Positions 55,110-64,000 are shown, counted from the stretch's first letter. The stretch: 64,000 nt of DNA from Methylobacterium fujisawaense (GCF_014138435.1 NZ_JACJIM010000011.1:62001-126000); one strand, 5' to 3'. Program-made: numbers and translations. The notes: generated by a model not told the origin, from the sequence alone.

Positions 55110-55153
55110 GGCGTGAGCGGGGCCGGTCTTTCGGGCCGCCCTTCGGTGGATTA

Positions 55154-55192
55154 GGAAACGGCCGCGGATCCGACCGGTCCGCGGCCGTTTCC
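55154..55192 (+). terminator. 15-bp perfect hairpin between glyA and nrdR
   Basis: GGAAACGGCCGCGGA (55154-55168), nine-base loop, TCCGCGGCCGTTTCC (55178-55192). It ends 19 bases before nrdR and has no separate U-tract. Confidence 0.8.
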
Positions 55193-55211
55193 ATGCCCGA
55201 GTATCCCATCC

Positions 55212-55745
55212 ATGCGGTGTCCCTATTGCGGCGGCTCCGAGACCCAGGTGAAGGACTCGCGGCCCTCCGAGGACGGGGCCGCGATCCGGCGGCGCCGGGT
55301 CTGCCCCGACTGCGCCGGCCGCTTCACCACCTTCGAACGGGTGCAGCTGCGCGAGGTCGTGGTGCTCAAGCGCTCGGGCAAGCGCGTGCCCTTCGACCGG
55401 GACAAGCTGCAACGTTCCATCGACGTGGCGCTCCGCAAGCGCGCCGTCGATCCGGAGCGGATCGAGCGGCTCGTCAGCGGCATCACCCGGCAGCTCGAGA
55501 GCGCCGGGGAGCCCGAGGTGACCTCCGAGACGATCGGTGAACTGGTGATGGCGGGACTCAAGGGTCTCGACGACGTCGCCTACGTGCGCTTCGCCTCCGT
55601 CTACAAGAACTTCCGCGAGGCGAAGGACTTCGAGGACCTGCTCGGCACGCTGAGCGACGGTAGCCCGGTACCGGCGGCCGTGCCGGGGCCGGACGCCGAG
55701 CTGGAGCCCGAGGCACCGGGGCGGCGCCGCGCCGGCCGCCCATGA
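55212..55745 (+). CDS. nrdR: Transcriptional repressor NrdR
   Basis: A 177-residue regulator of ribonucleotide reductase genes. The N-terminal zinc ribbon is MRCPYCGG ... VCPDCAGRFTTFER, followed by the ATP-cone (VVLKRSGKRVPFDRDKLQRS). The C-terminal 30 residues are a variable tail. Its location before ribD is common in alphaproteobacteria. Overlaps ribD by 4 bp. Confidence 0.97.
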   Translation: MRCPYCGGSETQVKDSRPSEDGAAIRRRRVCPDCAGRFTTFERVQLREVVVLKRSGKRVPFDRDKLQRSIDVALRKRAVDPERIERLVSGITRQLESAGEPEVTSETIGELVMAGLKGLDDVAYVRFASVYKNFREAKDFEDLLGTLSDGSPVPAAVPGPDAELEPEAPGRRRAGRP

Positions 55746-56851
55746 GCGACGATACCCACTTCATGCGCCTCGCCCTGGCGCTGGGCCGCCGCGGTCTCGG
55801 CACCACGTGGCCGAACCCGTCGGTCGGCGCCGTGGTGGTCGAGCCCGGAACCGGGCGCATCCTCGGGACGGCGGCGACGGCGCGGGGGGGACGCCCGCAC
55901 GGGGAGCCCGTGGCGCTGGCCGCCGCGGGGGACGCCGCCCGCGGCGCGACCCTCTACGTGACCCTTGAGCCGTGCTCACATCACGGCCGCACGCCGCCCT
56001 GCACCGACGCCATCCTGGCCTCCGGGATCGCCCGGGTGGTCAGTGCCCTGGAGGATCCCGACCCGCGGGTGGCGGGGCGGGGCCACGATCTCCTGAGACA
56101 GGGCGGCGTCGCGGTCGAGACCGGGCTGATGCGGGATGCGGCGGCGCGCGACCATGTCGGCCACATCACCCGGGTGACACGCGGCCGCCCGGCCCTGCAC
56201 CTCAAGCTCGCCCGCACCCGCGACGGCTTCTGCGCTGCCGCCGGTCCGGAGCGCCTGCGCATCACCGGCCCGGTGGCGGACGGGGTGGTCCATCTCTGGC
56301 GCGCCCATGCCGACGCGATCCTGATCGGCATCGGCACCGCCCGGGCGGACGACCCGTCGCTGACCGTCCGGCTGCCGGGCCTGGACGCTCGCTCGCCCCT
56401 GCGGGTCGTGCTCGACACGCATCTGCGGCTCTCGCCCGCCAGCGTCCTGGCGCGGACCGCCCGCGACACGCCGACCCTGGTGCTCACCACCCGCTCGGCC
56501 CCGGCCCATGCGCGGCGCGCCCTGGAGGCGCTCGGCGTCGAGGTCGCGACCGTCCCGGCCGACGCGGCCGGCGGGATCGATCTCCCGGCGGCCCTGGCGC
56601 AGCTGGGCGAGCGCGGCCTGACCCGCCTGTGCAGCGAGGGCGGCCCCCGCCTTGCGGAGGCGCTCGCACGGGCCGATCTGATCGATACCTGCACGCTGGT
56701 CACCGGTCCGGTGGAACTGGGACCGGCGGGCGGTCTTCCGGCGCTGGGGCCCGCCCTGGCGGAGGCCCTGGCGGGCGACCGGTTCCGCGAGGCCGAGCGG
56801 CTCACGTTCGGACCCGACGAGGCCGTGACCTACGAGCGCAACAGGACGTAA
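55742..56851 (+). CDS. ribD: Riboflavin biosynthesis protein RibD (deaminase/reductase)
   Basis: A 369-residue bifunctional enzyme. The N-terminal pyrimidine deaminase domain has RPHGEPVALAAAG (His and Glu of the zinc site, H-G-E rather than the common H-A-E) and TLEPCSHHGRTPPCTDAI with zinc Cys residues. The C-terminal reductase domain includes RVTRGRPALHLKLARTRDG, GIGTARADDPSLTVR and CSEGGPRLAEALA. It catalyses the second and third steps from GTP-derived pyrimidine. Coupled to nrdR and followed by ribE after 3 bp. Confidence 0.95.
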   Translation: MSDDTHFMRLALALGRRGLGTTWPNPSVGAVVVEPGTGRILGTAATARGGRPHGEPVALAAAGDAARGATLYVTLEPCSHHGRTPPCTDAILASGIARVVSALEDPDPRVAGRGHDLLRQGGVAVETGLMRDAAARDHVGHITRVTRGRPALHLKLARTRDGFCAAAGPERLRITGPVADGVVHLWRAHADAILIGIGTARADDPSLTVRLPGLDARSPLRVVLDTHLRLSPASVLARTARDTPTLVLTTRSAPAHARRALEALGVEVATVPADAAGGIDLPAALAQLGERGLTRLCSEGGPRLAEALARADLIDTCTLVTGPVELGPAGGLPALGPALAEALAGDRFREAERLTFGPDEAVTYERNRT

Positions 56852-56854
56852 GCG

Positions 56855-57475
56855 ATGTTCACGGGGTTGGTCAGCGACGTCGGCACGGTCGTCTCTGTCT
56901 CGGGCGAAGGTGATCTGCGCCGGATCGCGATCCGCGCCTCCTACGACCCGGCGACGATCGCGCTCGGCGCCTCGATCGCCTGCGCGGGCCCCTGCCTCAC
57001 GGCCGTGTCGGTCGAGCCGGCCGAGGGGGGCTGCGTCTTCGCGGTGGACGCGGCCGCCGAGACCCTGGCGCGCACCACCGTAGGTTCCTGGGCGGCGGGC
57101 ACGCGGATCAACCTCGAACGCTCCCTTAAGATCGGCGATGAACTCGGCGGCCACTTGGTCACGGGCCACGTCGACGGTCTCGCCGAGATCGTGGAGCGCG
57201 AGAGCGTCACGGCGGGCGCCTGGGGGCCGAGCGAGCGGTTCACGCTCCGGGCGCCGGCGGCCCTGGCGAAGTTCATCGCCGAGAAGGGTTCGGTCTGCCT
57301 CGACGGCACCTCGCTCACGGTGAATTCGGTCCAGGGCGACCTGTTCTCGGTGCTGCTGATCCCCCACACGCTCCAGGTCACCACCTGGGGTGAGCGGCGG
57401 CAGGGCGACCGCCTGAACCTGGAGGTCGACCTGATCGCTCGCTACGCCGCCCGGCTCGCGGAGGCGCGGGCCTGA
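56855..57475 (+). CDS. ribE: Riboflavin synthase, alpha subunit
   Basis: A 206-residue enzyme that dismutates two lumazines to riboflavin. It has two internally similar barrels: MFTGLVSDVGTV with GASIACAGPCLTAV, and ELGGHLVTGHVDGLAEI with GSVCLDGTSLTVNSV. The ATG lies three bases after the ribD stop, so the two are co-transcribed. No FMN riboswitch precedes the operon. Confidence 0.96.
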   Translation: MFTGLVSDVGTVVSVSGEGDLRRIAIRASYDPATIALGASIACAGPCLTAVSVEPAEGGCVFAVDAAAETLARTTVGSWAAGTRINLERSLKIGDELGGHLVTGHVDGLAEIVERESVTAGAWGPSERFTLRAPAALAKFIAEKGSVCLDGTSLTVNSVQGDLFSVLLIPHTLQVTTWGERRQGDRLNLEVDLIARYAARLAEARA

Positions 57476-57481
57476 GCGTCC

Positions 57482-57910
57482 TCAGCGCGGCGGGATCGAG
57501 TAGGTGCCGGTGGCGTGGCAGACGAGATCCGGGCTGCCGACAGCGGTGATCGCCACCTCGCCGACGGCGAGCCGCCGCCCGAGCTTGAGCAGCCGGCATT
57601 CGGCCACGAGATCCCCCGTGGCGGGCTTGCGCAGGAAGTTGAAGTTGAGACTCGTGGTCACCGCGAGCGCCACCGGCCCGATATTGGCGAGGATTGCCGC
57701 GTAGAGGGCATAGTCGGCGAGCGCCATCATGGCCGGCCCCGACACCGTCGCGCCCGGGCGCAGGAAGCGCTCGTGGGCCTCCAACCGCATCCGCGCCGAG
57801 AGCGGTCCCACGGCCTCGAGGTGGTAGGCCCGCCCGCCCGCCCGCATCTGCGGGAACTCGCGGTCGAGGAAGTCGCGGGTCTCGGCGAGGGTCAGGATCG
57901 TGGCGGTCAT
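57482..57910 (-). CDS. PaaI-type hotdog thioesterase
   Basis: A 142-residue hotdog-fold protein (FLDREFPQMRAGGRAYHLEA, then GPAMMALADYALYAAI and TTSLNFNFLRKPATGDLVAE). The Asp in MALADYALY occupies the catalytic position of the PaaI family. It probably hydrolyses an acyl-CoA. The start at 57910 gives MTATILTLAE. Convergent with ribE. Confidence 0.9.
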   Translation of the reverse strand: MTATILTLAETRDFLDREFPQMRAGGRAYHLEAVGPLSARMRLEAHERFLRPGATVSGPAMMALADYALYAAILANIGPVALAVTTSLNFNFLRKPATGDLVAECRLLKLGRRLAVGEVAITAVGSPDLVCHATGTYSIPPR

Positions 57911-58018
57911 GGGCCCTTGCAGCACGGGCGCTCCCGGGAGGCAATCCGAAGCCCGCCTCCCGTCCATCCCCCCGGATCCTGCGGTGTCCGGATGGAATCA
58001 ACCGTCGCGCGGCTCCGA

Positions 58019-59590
58019 TCAGAAGAAGATCGGCCGTGCGCTGGCGGTGATCTCGCCCAGCACCGTGCCGGTGGCCGGCTCGATCTCCTTGAGCACCACG
58101 TCGTAGCCCCAGAGGTCGGCGAGGTGCTGCAGGACCCGCTTGGCGTCGTCCTTCTGCAGGGTGATCTTGTTGATCGCCTTGTGGTGCAGGATCAGGCGCC
58201 GGTCGCCCTCGAGATCCACATCCACCACCTCGATGTCGGGATCGAGCCAGGCGACGTCATACTGGCGCGCGAAGGCGCGGCGCAGCTTGCGGTAGCCGCG
58301 CTCGTCGTGGATCGCCTCGACCCGCAGCTCCGGCTCCTCCGGATCGTCCACGACGTGGAACAGGCGCAGGTCGCGCATCAGCTTGGGTGACAGGAACTGC
58401 TGGATGAAGCTCTCGTCGCGGTAATTCTCCCAGCAGTCGCGCAGGACCGCCATGGCGTCGCCGGTGCCGGCGATGTCGGGGAACCACGCCCGGTCCTCGT
58501 CGGTCGGCTGCTCGGCGATGCGGGCGATGTCCTGCATCATGGCGAAGCCGATCGCGTAGGGGTTGTGGCCGCCGTAGGAGCGGTCGTCGTAGTTCGGCTG
58601 CCGGATGACGTTGGTGTGCGATTGCAGGAATTCGAGGTAGGCCGCCTCGGTGATCTGCCCGGATTCCGACAGGGCGTTCATGATCCGGTAGTGGCAGTAC
58701 GTGGCGCAGCCCTCGTTCATCACCTTGGTCTGGCGCTGCGGGTAGAAGTACTGGGCCACCAGGCGGACGATGCGCAGGATCTCGCGCTGCCAGGGGCGCA
58801 GGCGGGGTGCGACCTTCTCCAGGAAATAAAGAATGTTCTCCTGGGGCAGCTCCAGCAGCGCCTTGCGCCGCTCGGCGGCCATGTCGGAGCGGACGGCGCC
58901 GACCTTCTGCGGCAGGGTCCGCCAGAGATCGTTGTAGATCTGCTCCCCGTGCTCGATCCGCTCGCGCTCGCGCCGCTGCTCGGAGGCGAGGTCCGGCCGC
59001 TTCTTGCGCGGATAGCGGTGGACCCCCTGGCTCATCAGCGCATGGGCGGCGTCGAGCACCTGCTCCACCGCCTGATGGCCGTAGCGCTCCTCGCAGCGGG
59101 CGATGAAGCCCTTGGCGAAGTCGAGATAGTCCAGGATGCCTTCGGCGTCGGTCCACTGCCGGAACAGATAGTTGTTCTTGAAGAAGTGGTTATGCCCGAA
59201 GGCGGCATGCGCGATGACGAGCGTCTGCATCGTCGCCGTATTCTCCTCCATGACGTAGGAGATGCACGGGTCGGAGTTGATGACGATCTCGTAGGCGAGG
59301 CCCATGAGGCCGCGGCGGTACCCGGACTCGTGCTGGGCGAAGTGCTTGCCGAAGGACCAGTGCTTATAGAACAACGGCATGCCGATCGACGCGTAGGCGT
59401 CGAGCATCTGCTCGGCCGTGATGATCTCGATCTGGTTCGGGTACCAGGACAGGCCCAGCTGCGGTCCGGCCACCGCCTCGCAGGCGTCGTGGATCCGTCG
59501 GATCGTGTCGAAATCCCAGTCGTTACCGGTGAACAGGGGTTTCTGGCCCCCGGAGATGGTCTGGGGCGTCCGTGCCTTGACGAGCGTCAT
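58019..59590 (-). CDS. SpoVR family protein (YcgB-like)
   Basis: A 523-residue cytoplasmic protein. The family signature runs from WDFDTIRRIHDACEAVAGPQ through GLSWYPNQIEIITAEQMLDA to NEGCATYCHYRIMNAL and GGHNPYAIGFAMMQDI. The biochemical role is unknown. It is the last gene of the prkA-yeaH-spoVR operon, whose E. coli equivalents (yeaG, yeaH, ycgB) belong to stress and stationary-phase responses. Confidence 0.95.
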   Translation of the reverse strand: MTLVKARTPQTISGGQKPLFTGNDWDFDTIRRIHDACEAVAGPQLGLSWYPNQIEIITAEQMLDAYASIGMPLFYKHWSFGKHFAQHESGYRRGLMGLAYEIVINSDPCISYVMEENTATMQTLVIAHAAFGHNHFFKNNYLFRQWTDAEGILDYLDFAKGFIARCEERYGHQAVEQVLDAAHALMSQGVHRYPRKKRPDLASEQRRERERIEHGEQIYNDLWRTLPQKVGAVRSDMAAERRKALLELPQENILYFLEKVAPRLRPWQREILRIVRLVAQYFYPQRQTKVMNEGCATYCHYRIMNALSESGQITEAAYLEFLQSHTNVIRQPNYDDRSYGGHNPYAIGFAMMQDIARIAEQPTDEDRAWFPDIAGTGDAMAVLRDCWENYRDESFIQQFLSPKLMRDLRLFHVVDDPEEPELRVEAIHDERGYRKLRRAFARQYDVAWLDPDIEVVDVDLEGDRRLILHHKAINKITLQKDDAKRVLQHLADLWGYDVVLKEIEPATGTVLGEITASARPIFF

Positions 59591-59680
59591 GCGGCCTCCC
59601 GTTCGATTGCTTGGATCCGGCCAACTCCGCGTCTCGCCCTCCCCCGCAGAGGCGGGAGGGACGCGTCGCGCCACTCCGTG

Positions 59681-60982
59681 TCACGCCTCCGCCTCGGCGC
59701 GGCCTTCCTTGCGGCCGAACAGCTCGCGGAAGACCGGGTAGATCTCCCGACGATGGTTGACCTTGCGCATGGCGATCGGACCGCCGGCCTTGGCGATCGC
59801 CTCGTAGGTCCGCCACAGGGTGGTGCGGTGCTCCACGAAGCCGGCGCGGGGGCCGTTCTCGTCCCCCACCTCGAGATAGGCGAAGTGCTGGCAGGCCGGC
59901 AGGATGTGCGACCGCAAGAGTTCCGTCGAGGTCGGCCCGTCGGAGGAGACGTTGTCGCCGTCCGAGGCCTGGGCGGCGTAGATGTTCCAGTCGTTCGGGT
60001 CGTAGCGCTCGGCGATGATGCGCTTCATCTCCACGAGCGCCGAGGAGACCAGGGTGCCGCCGGTCTCCCGGGAGCCGAAGAAGGTCTCCTCGTCCACCTC
60101 GGTCGCCCGGTCGGTATGGCGGATGAAGACGATCTCCACGTGCCGGTAGCGGCGCGTCAGGAAGATGTGCAGCAGGATGTAGAACCGCTTGGCGAGGTCC
60201 TTCATGTGCTCGGTCATCGAGCCCGACACATCCATCAGGCAGAACATCACCGCCTGGGCGATCGGCCGCGGATAGGGCTCGAACCGGCGGAAGCGCAGGT
60301 CGATCGGATCGACGTAAGGGATCCGCTTCGACCGCTCGCGCAGCCGGAACAGGGCCTGCTCCAGTTCCGAACGCTCTGGATCGCCCTCCGCCAGGGCCTG
60401 GATCTGCGCCTCCAGGGCCGCGACTTCCTCGGGCTTCGGCCGCTTGAGGGCGATCCGCCGGGACATCGAGTTGCGCAGGGTGCGGGTGAGCGCGAGATTC
60501 GCCGGCGAGCCGGTGACCGTGTAGCCCGCCCGGCGCAGCCCCTCGGTTTCCACCACGGCCAGCCGCCGCTTGGCGAGGTCCGGAAGCTCCAGGTCCTCGA
60601 GGAAGAGCTCCAGAAACTCCTCGCGGGTGAGGACGAAGCGGAACGCGTCCTCGCTGTTCTCGCCGCCTTCCCCGCCTTCACCGGCACCACGGCCGCCGCC
60701 GCTGCCCGGGGGCCGCTCGATCGTGTCGCCCTCGACGTAGGTCTTGTTGCCGGGCAGGATGTGGTCCTGCAGGCCCGTGCCGGGCTGGCGCGAGAAGCGG
60801 GGCTCCCGGACGCCGTCCGCCGGCACGGTGACGCGGCCGTCCTTGCCGAGATCCTTGATGTCCTTCTCGCGGGCGGATTCCCGCACCGCGCGCTGGGCCA
60901 CGTCCTTCACGCGCCGCAGGAAGCGCTGGCGGTTCGGGAGGCTCTTGCCGCCCGGGTTCAAACGTCGGTCGACGATATGCAT
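59681..60982 (-). CDS. YeaH/YhbH family protein (DUF444, vWA-like)
   Basis: A 433-residue protein. The N-terminus (MHIVDRRLNPGGKSLPNRQR) and a Gly/Glu-rich stretch at 93-109 precede a vWA-like core with FCLMDVSGSMTEHMKDLAKR, whose D251-x-S253-x-S255 is a metal-binding motif. FFGSRETGGTLVSSAL is also conserved. It lies between prkA and spoVR and is likely part of the same stress system; its exact job is unknown. Confidence 0.95.
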   Translation of the reverse strand: MHIVDRRLNPGGKSLPNRQRFLRRVKDVAQRAVRESAREKDIKDLGKDGRVTVPADGVREPRFSRQPGTGLQDHILPGNKTYVEGDTIERPPGSGGGRGAGEGGEGGENSEDAFRFVLTREEFLELFLEDLELPDLAKRRLAVVETEGLRRAGYTVTGSPANLALTRTLRNSMSRRIALKRPKPEEVAALEAQIQALAEGDPERSELEQALFRLRERSKRIPYVDPIDLRFRRFEPYPRPIAQAVMFCLMDVSGSMTEHMKDLAKRFYILLHIFLTRRYRHVEIVFIRHTDRATEVDEETFFGSRETGGTLVSSALVEMKRIIAERYDPNDWNIYAAQASDGDNVSSDGPTSTELLRSHILPACQHFAYLEVGDENGPRAGFVEHRTTLWRTYEAIAKAGGPIAMRKVNHRREIYPVFRELFGRKEGRAEAEA

Positions 60983-61185
60983 CCGCTGCGAAAACCCTCG
61001 TCCGCGTGTTCCGGCCGGGTCCGGACCCTTGTCGTACCATGCTGTTACCGGAGGGATGGATCCCTCTTTTGCAGCAGGGCCGAGATCTTCACCGGCCGGT
61101 CGTCCGAAACTGTGGCGGCAAAGGGTCGGATCTCAGGGTCGAACCCTGTGCCGGCCGGATTGGACCCGGCCGGACACCCCGCGCC
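60983..61185. other. 203-bp gap between prkA and yeaH with a small hairpin
   Basis: CCGGCC/GGCCGG complementarity around 61151-61175 and CAGG-GTTCGAC-CCTG (minus strand, 61134-61148) suggest small hairpins between the two genes; no gene is seen. Confidence 0.35.
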
Positions 61186-63138
61186 TCAGCCGGCCTGCTT
61201 CACCCGCATGTACCATTCCACCAGACGGCGAACCTGCCGCTCGGTGTAGCCGCGCGCGACCATGCGCTCGACGAACTCGCCGTGCTTCTTCTCGGTCTCG
61301 CCATCCTTCTTGGAACCGAAGGAGATCACCGGCAGAAGTTCCTCCACCTGGGAGAACATCCGCCGCTCGATCACCTCGCGCAGCTTCTCGTAGGAGGTCC
61401 AGCTCGGGTTGCGGCCGCCGTGCTGGGCTCGGGAGCGCAGGGCGAACTTGACCACCTCGTTGCGGAAGTCCTTCGGATTGGCGATCCCGGCGGGCTTCTC
61501 GATCTTGGTGAGCTCCTGGTTCAGGAGCTCCCGGTTCATGAGCTGCCCGGTCTCGGCATCCTTGAAGTCCTGGTCTTCGATCCAGGCGTCGGCATAGTCG
61601 ATATACCGGTCGAACAGGTTCTGCCCGTAATCGTGATACGATTCGAGATAGGCCTTCTGGATCTCGTGCCCGATGAACTCCGCATAGCGCGGGGCCAGCT
61701 CGGTCTTGATGAATTCCAGGTACTTCTTCTCGGTCTCGGGCGGCAGCTGCTCGCGCTTGAGCGACTGCTCCAGCACGTACATCAGATGCACCGGATCGGC
61801 CGAGACCTCGGTGGTGTCGTGGTTGAAGGTCGCGGCCAGGACCTTGAAGGCGAAGCGGGTGGAGATTCCGTCCATGCCCTCGTCGACGCCGGCCGTGTCC
61901 TTGTATTCCTGCATCGAGCGGGCGCGGGGATCGACCTCGCGTAGGGACTCGCCGTCGTAGACCCGCATCTTCGAGAAGACGTTGGAATTGGCGTGCTCGC
62001 GCAAGCGGGACAGGACCGAGAAGCGCGCCAGCATCTCCAGCGTGCCGGGGGCGCAGGCGGCGTCCGAGAGTTCCGAGCTGGAGATCAGCTTCTCGTAGAT
62101 CCGCTGCTCCTCGGTGACGCGCAGGCAGTACGGGACCTTGATCACGTAGATCCGGTCGATGAAGGCCTCGTTGTTCTTGTTGGTCTTGAAGGTCTGCCAC
62201 TCGGCCTCGTTCGAGTGGGCCAGGATCACGCCGGTGAACGGGATCGCGCCGATATTCTCGGTGCCGACGTAGTTGCCCTCCTGCGTCGCCGTGAGCAGCG
62301 GGTGCAGCATCTTGATCGGCGCCTTGAACATCTCGACGAACTCGAGAATGCCCTGGTTCGCGCGGTTCAGGCCGCCCGAATACGAGTAGGCGTCGGGATC
62401 CGCCTGCGACAGGGTCTCCAGGCGCCGGATGTCGACCTTGCCGACCAGCGAGGAGATGTCCTGGTTGTTCTCGTCCCCCGGCTCGGTCTTGGCGATGGCG
62501 ATCTGGCGCAGCCGGGAAGGCCGGACCTTGATCACCTTGAAGCGCGAGATGTCGCCGTTGAACTCGTCGAGGCGCTTGAGCGCCCAGGGGCTCATCAGGC
62601 CGGTGAGCCGCCGGCGCGGGATGCCGTAACGGCGCTGGATCTCCTCGCCCATCGTCTCGGGATCGAACAGGCCCAGCGGGCTCTCGAAGACCGGCGAGAC
62701 CTCGTCCCCCGCCTTGAGGACGTAGACGGGGTGAACCTCCATCAGGAGCTTCAGCCGCTCGGCCAGCGACGACTTACCGCCGCCCACCGGGCCCAGCAGG
62801 TAGAGGATCTGCTTGCGCTCCTCCAACCCCTGCGCGGCGTGGCGGAAGAACGAGACGATCCGCTCGATCGTCTCCTCCATGCCGTAGAACTCCCGGAAGG
62901 CCGGGTAGGTCCGGATCGTCCGGTTCATGAAGATCCGGCCGAGGCGCGAATCCTTGGCGGTGTCCACGAATTCGGGCTCGCCGATCGCCGCGAGGATGCG
63001 CTCGGCGGCCGAGGCGTACATCAGGGGCTCGTCGCGACAGGCCTCCAGGTACTCGGAGAGCGTCATCTCCGTGTCGCGGCGGGCCTCGTACCCTCGGGCG
63101 AAGCTCTGGAAAAGGTCGTTCGTCGCATGCATGGGCAT
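61186..63138 (-). CDS. prkA: PrkA family serine protein kinase
   Basis: A 650-residue protein with an AAA+ N-terminal domain and a C-terminal kinase-like domain. Walker A is GPVGGGKSS at residues 116-124. YGIPRRRLTGLMSPWALKRL and FAKEM-type segment IEFVEMFKAPIKMLHPLLTA (as ILEFVEMFKAPIKMLH) are family hallmarks. The E. coli homologue YeaG is a stress kinase. First gene of the operon. Confidence 0.96.
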   Translation of the reverse strand: MPMHATNDLFQSFARGYEARRDTEMTLSEYLEACRDEPLMYASAAERILAAIGEPEFVDTAKDSRLGRIFMNRTIRTYPAFREFYGMEETIERIVSFFRHAAQGLEERKQILYLLGPVGGGKSSLAERLKLLMEVHPVYVLKAGDEVSPVFESPLGLFDPETMGEEIQRRYGIPRRRLTGLMSPWALKRLDEFNGDISRFKVIKVRPSRLRQIAIAKTEPGDENNQDISSLVGKVDIRRLETLSQADPDAYSYSGGLNRANQGILEFVEMFKAPIKMLHPLLTATQEGNYVGTENIGAIPFTGVILAHSNEAEWQTFKTNKNNEAFIDRIYVIKVPYCLRVTEEQRIYEKLISSSELSDAACAPGTLEMLARFSVLSRLREHANSNVFSKMRVYDGESLREVDPRARSMQEYKDTAGVDEGMDGISTRFAFKVLAATFNHDTTEVSADPVHLMYVLEQSLKREQLPPETEKKYLEFIKTELAPRYAEFIGHEIQKAYLESYHDYGQNLFDRYIDYADAWIEDQDFKDAETGQLMNRELLNQELTKIEKPAGIANPKDFRNEVVKFALRSRAQHGGRNPSWTSYEKLREVIERRMFSQVEELLPVISFGSKKDGETEKKHGEFVERMVARGYTERQVRRLVEWYMRVKQAG

Positions 63139-63356
63139 TCGATAACCCTCTCAGACCGTGACAGCTTCATCCTGTCTCGGCTTGGATGCAACCGACAGGC
63201 CCGCTTTTGTCGCAGTGCGGCGAGCGTGGCGCCCGGCATGTCGATTGCTTGCAACACTCCCGAGCGCTGAAGGCCGCACAGATGAGACTCCGTGCGGCCC
63301 CCGAACGGCTGCACGAGCCGCTGAACTGGGCAGATACCGCCTAAGCGGGCCCAGGC

Positions 63357-63800
63357 TCACAAATCCGTGCCCTCTTTCTTGCCATCGTCTCCCGATTTGG
63401 CACCGGACGCCGCGACCGTAATCTTGACGGTCTGCGTCTGCACTTGACCGTCGGAGCTCTTGACCTCGAACGTCACTTCGTCGGTTCCGGTGAAGCCGGA
63501 GTTGGGCTGGTAGAACAGCGCCTGGACGGCCGCCTCCTTGTTGGGACAGCGATAGCTTGCCGGTGTCTTCAGCTTGCCGACCTTGGTGATCACCGAGCCG
63601 TTCTTCGGCGGCCCCGAGACCTTGAACTCGGGCATCGGCCCAGGAGAACAATCCTTCTTGAGGTTCGGCGCGATCTCGATGCGCACGGTCTTGCCGGGCG
63701 CCACGGTCTTGGTTCGGCTGGCGGGCGCCTGGGCCAGCGCCGGGCCGGCGAGGGCCATGCTCCCGACGAGCAGCGCGGCGAGCGGACGAAGGGCAATCAT
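63357..63800 (-). CDS. Secreted Ig-like/cadherin-type hypothetical protein
   Basis: A 147-residue exported protein. Residues 1-24 are a signal peptide (LLVGSMALAGPALAQ). Two Cys (DCSPGPMP and SYRCPNK) may form a disulfide. FYQPNSGFTGTDEVTFEV is typical of bacterial Ig or cadherin-like beta domains. Start at 63800. Role unknown. Confidence 0.75.
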   Translation of the reverse strand: MIALRPLAALLVGSMALAGPALAQAPASRTKTVAPGKTVRIEIAPNLKKDCSPGPMPEFKVSGPPKNGSVITKVGKLKTPASYRCPNKEAAVQALFYQPNSGFTGTDEVTFEVKSSDGQVQTQTVKITVAASGAKSGDDGKKEGTDL

Positions 63801-63920
63801 GGAAGCGTCTCTCCAGTGCCGAGCCGGGACCTGTCTCCGGACGCGCGTCCGGATGCCCCGTTCCTCGGTGGAGACCATGTGGGGACGCCGCGCACGGGCG
63901 TCGAGGGCCCGGACGGCCCC

Positions 63921-64000
63921 TTAATTCTGGAGCGCCGCCGCGACGATACCGGTGATGCGGGCGATCTGCGCGGGATCGAATTCGCCGGCCAGGGCGGCGG
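63921..64000 (-). CDS. C-terminal fragment of a gene continuing past the window
   Basis: The last 25 codons (…GEFDPAQIARITGIVAAALQN) end at TAA 63921-63923. The frame is open to the window edge and the codon bias fits. Too short for a family call. Confidence 0.4.
   Translation of the reverse strand, partial: AALAGEFDPAQIARITGIVAAALQN

Noticed and set aside
56855..57475. Possible FMN riboswitch for the riboflavin genes
   Set aside because: The gaps before nrdR, ribD and ribE are too short, and no RFN-element sequence is visible.
61134..61148. CAGG-GTTCGAC-CCTG on the minus strand, resembling a tRNA T-arm
   Set aside because: No acceptor, D or anticodon arms can be built around it.

Overview
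The window is very GC-rich chromosomal DNA with tightly packed genes and strong codon bias. Several genes point to an alphaproteobacterium of the Rhizobiales, most probably Methylobacterium or a close relative: a Ros/MucR zinc-finger regulator, a phospholipid N-methyltransferase, DUF1194 and YqgE proteins, an alphaproteobacterial-type heat-shock promoter before dnaK, and a Rhizobiales-style intergenic palindrome. The genus is inferred from gene content, not proven. I see no rRNA, tRNA, CRISPR array, insertion sequence or prophage.

Layout. 1-12.1 kb holds envelope and stress genes: a GH10 xylanase tail, an acyltransferase, an L,D-transpeptidase, Dps, a PatZ-like acyl-CoA synthetase/GNAT protein, MucR, a membrane-anchored Mrr-like nuclease, DedA, a peroxiredoxin and YqgE. 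12.3-15.9 kb is dnaK-dnaJ. 16-17.1 kb has a PmtA-like methyltransferase and a secreted His-rich protein. 17.1-20.4 kb is a translationally coupled nucleoside-salvage operon (cdd-pnp-deoC-deoA). 20.5-22.6 kb is an ECF sigma/anti-sigma pair behind a secreted glutathione peroxidase. 22.7-28 kb has a patatin-like lipase, ispG and kup. 28.7-31.5 kb encodes a two-subunit molybdenum hydroxylase exported by Tat. 32-34.4 kb has a DUF1194 protein and a sirtuin. 34.6-42.4 kb looks like a catabolic and uptake locus: isochorismatase-like hydrolase, GlxA-type regulator, dihydropyrimidinase and a complete PotABCD-like ABC importer, interspersed with palindromic repeats. 42.4-43.9 kb has an overlapping pair of small unknown genes followed by ribosomal protein L25. 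44-52.4 kb has PdxH, small secreted proteins, a five-bladed-propeller protein, a Kef-type antiporter, a MATE exporter, a DUF937 protein and a cupin. 53.8-57.9 kb holds glyA, nrdR, ribD and ribE. 58-63.1 kb is the stress operon prkA-yeaH-spoVR.

The most unusual locus is at 52.46-53.54 kb, between the cupin and glyA. It appears to be a standalone PD-(D/E)xK-type toxin followed at once by an immunity-like gene. The immunity gene is broken by one missing G in a G-tract, and the toxin has a His where I would expect a catalytic Asp. Other leads are an overlapping two-gene unit at 42.4 kb (a small beta-rich protein plus an L7/L12-or-ClpS-like/RHH-like protein), a CTGC-N3-GCAG palindrome next to the patatin gene that matches the PhaR operator, and a three-half-site operator-like array upstream of ispG.
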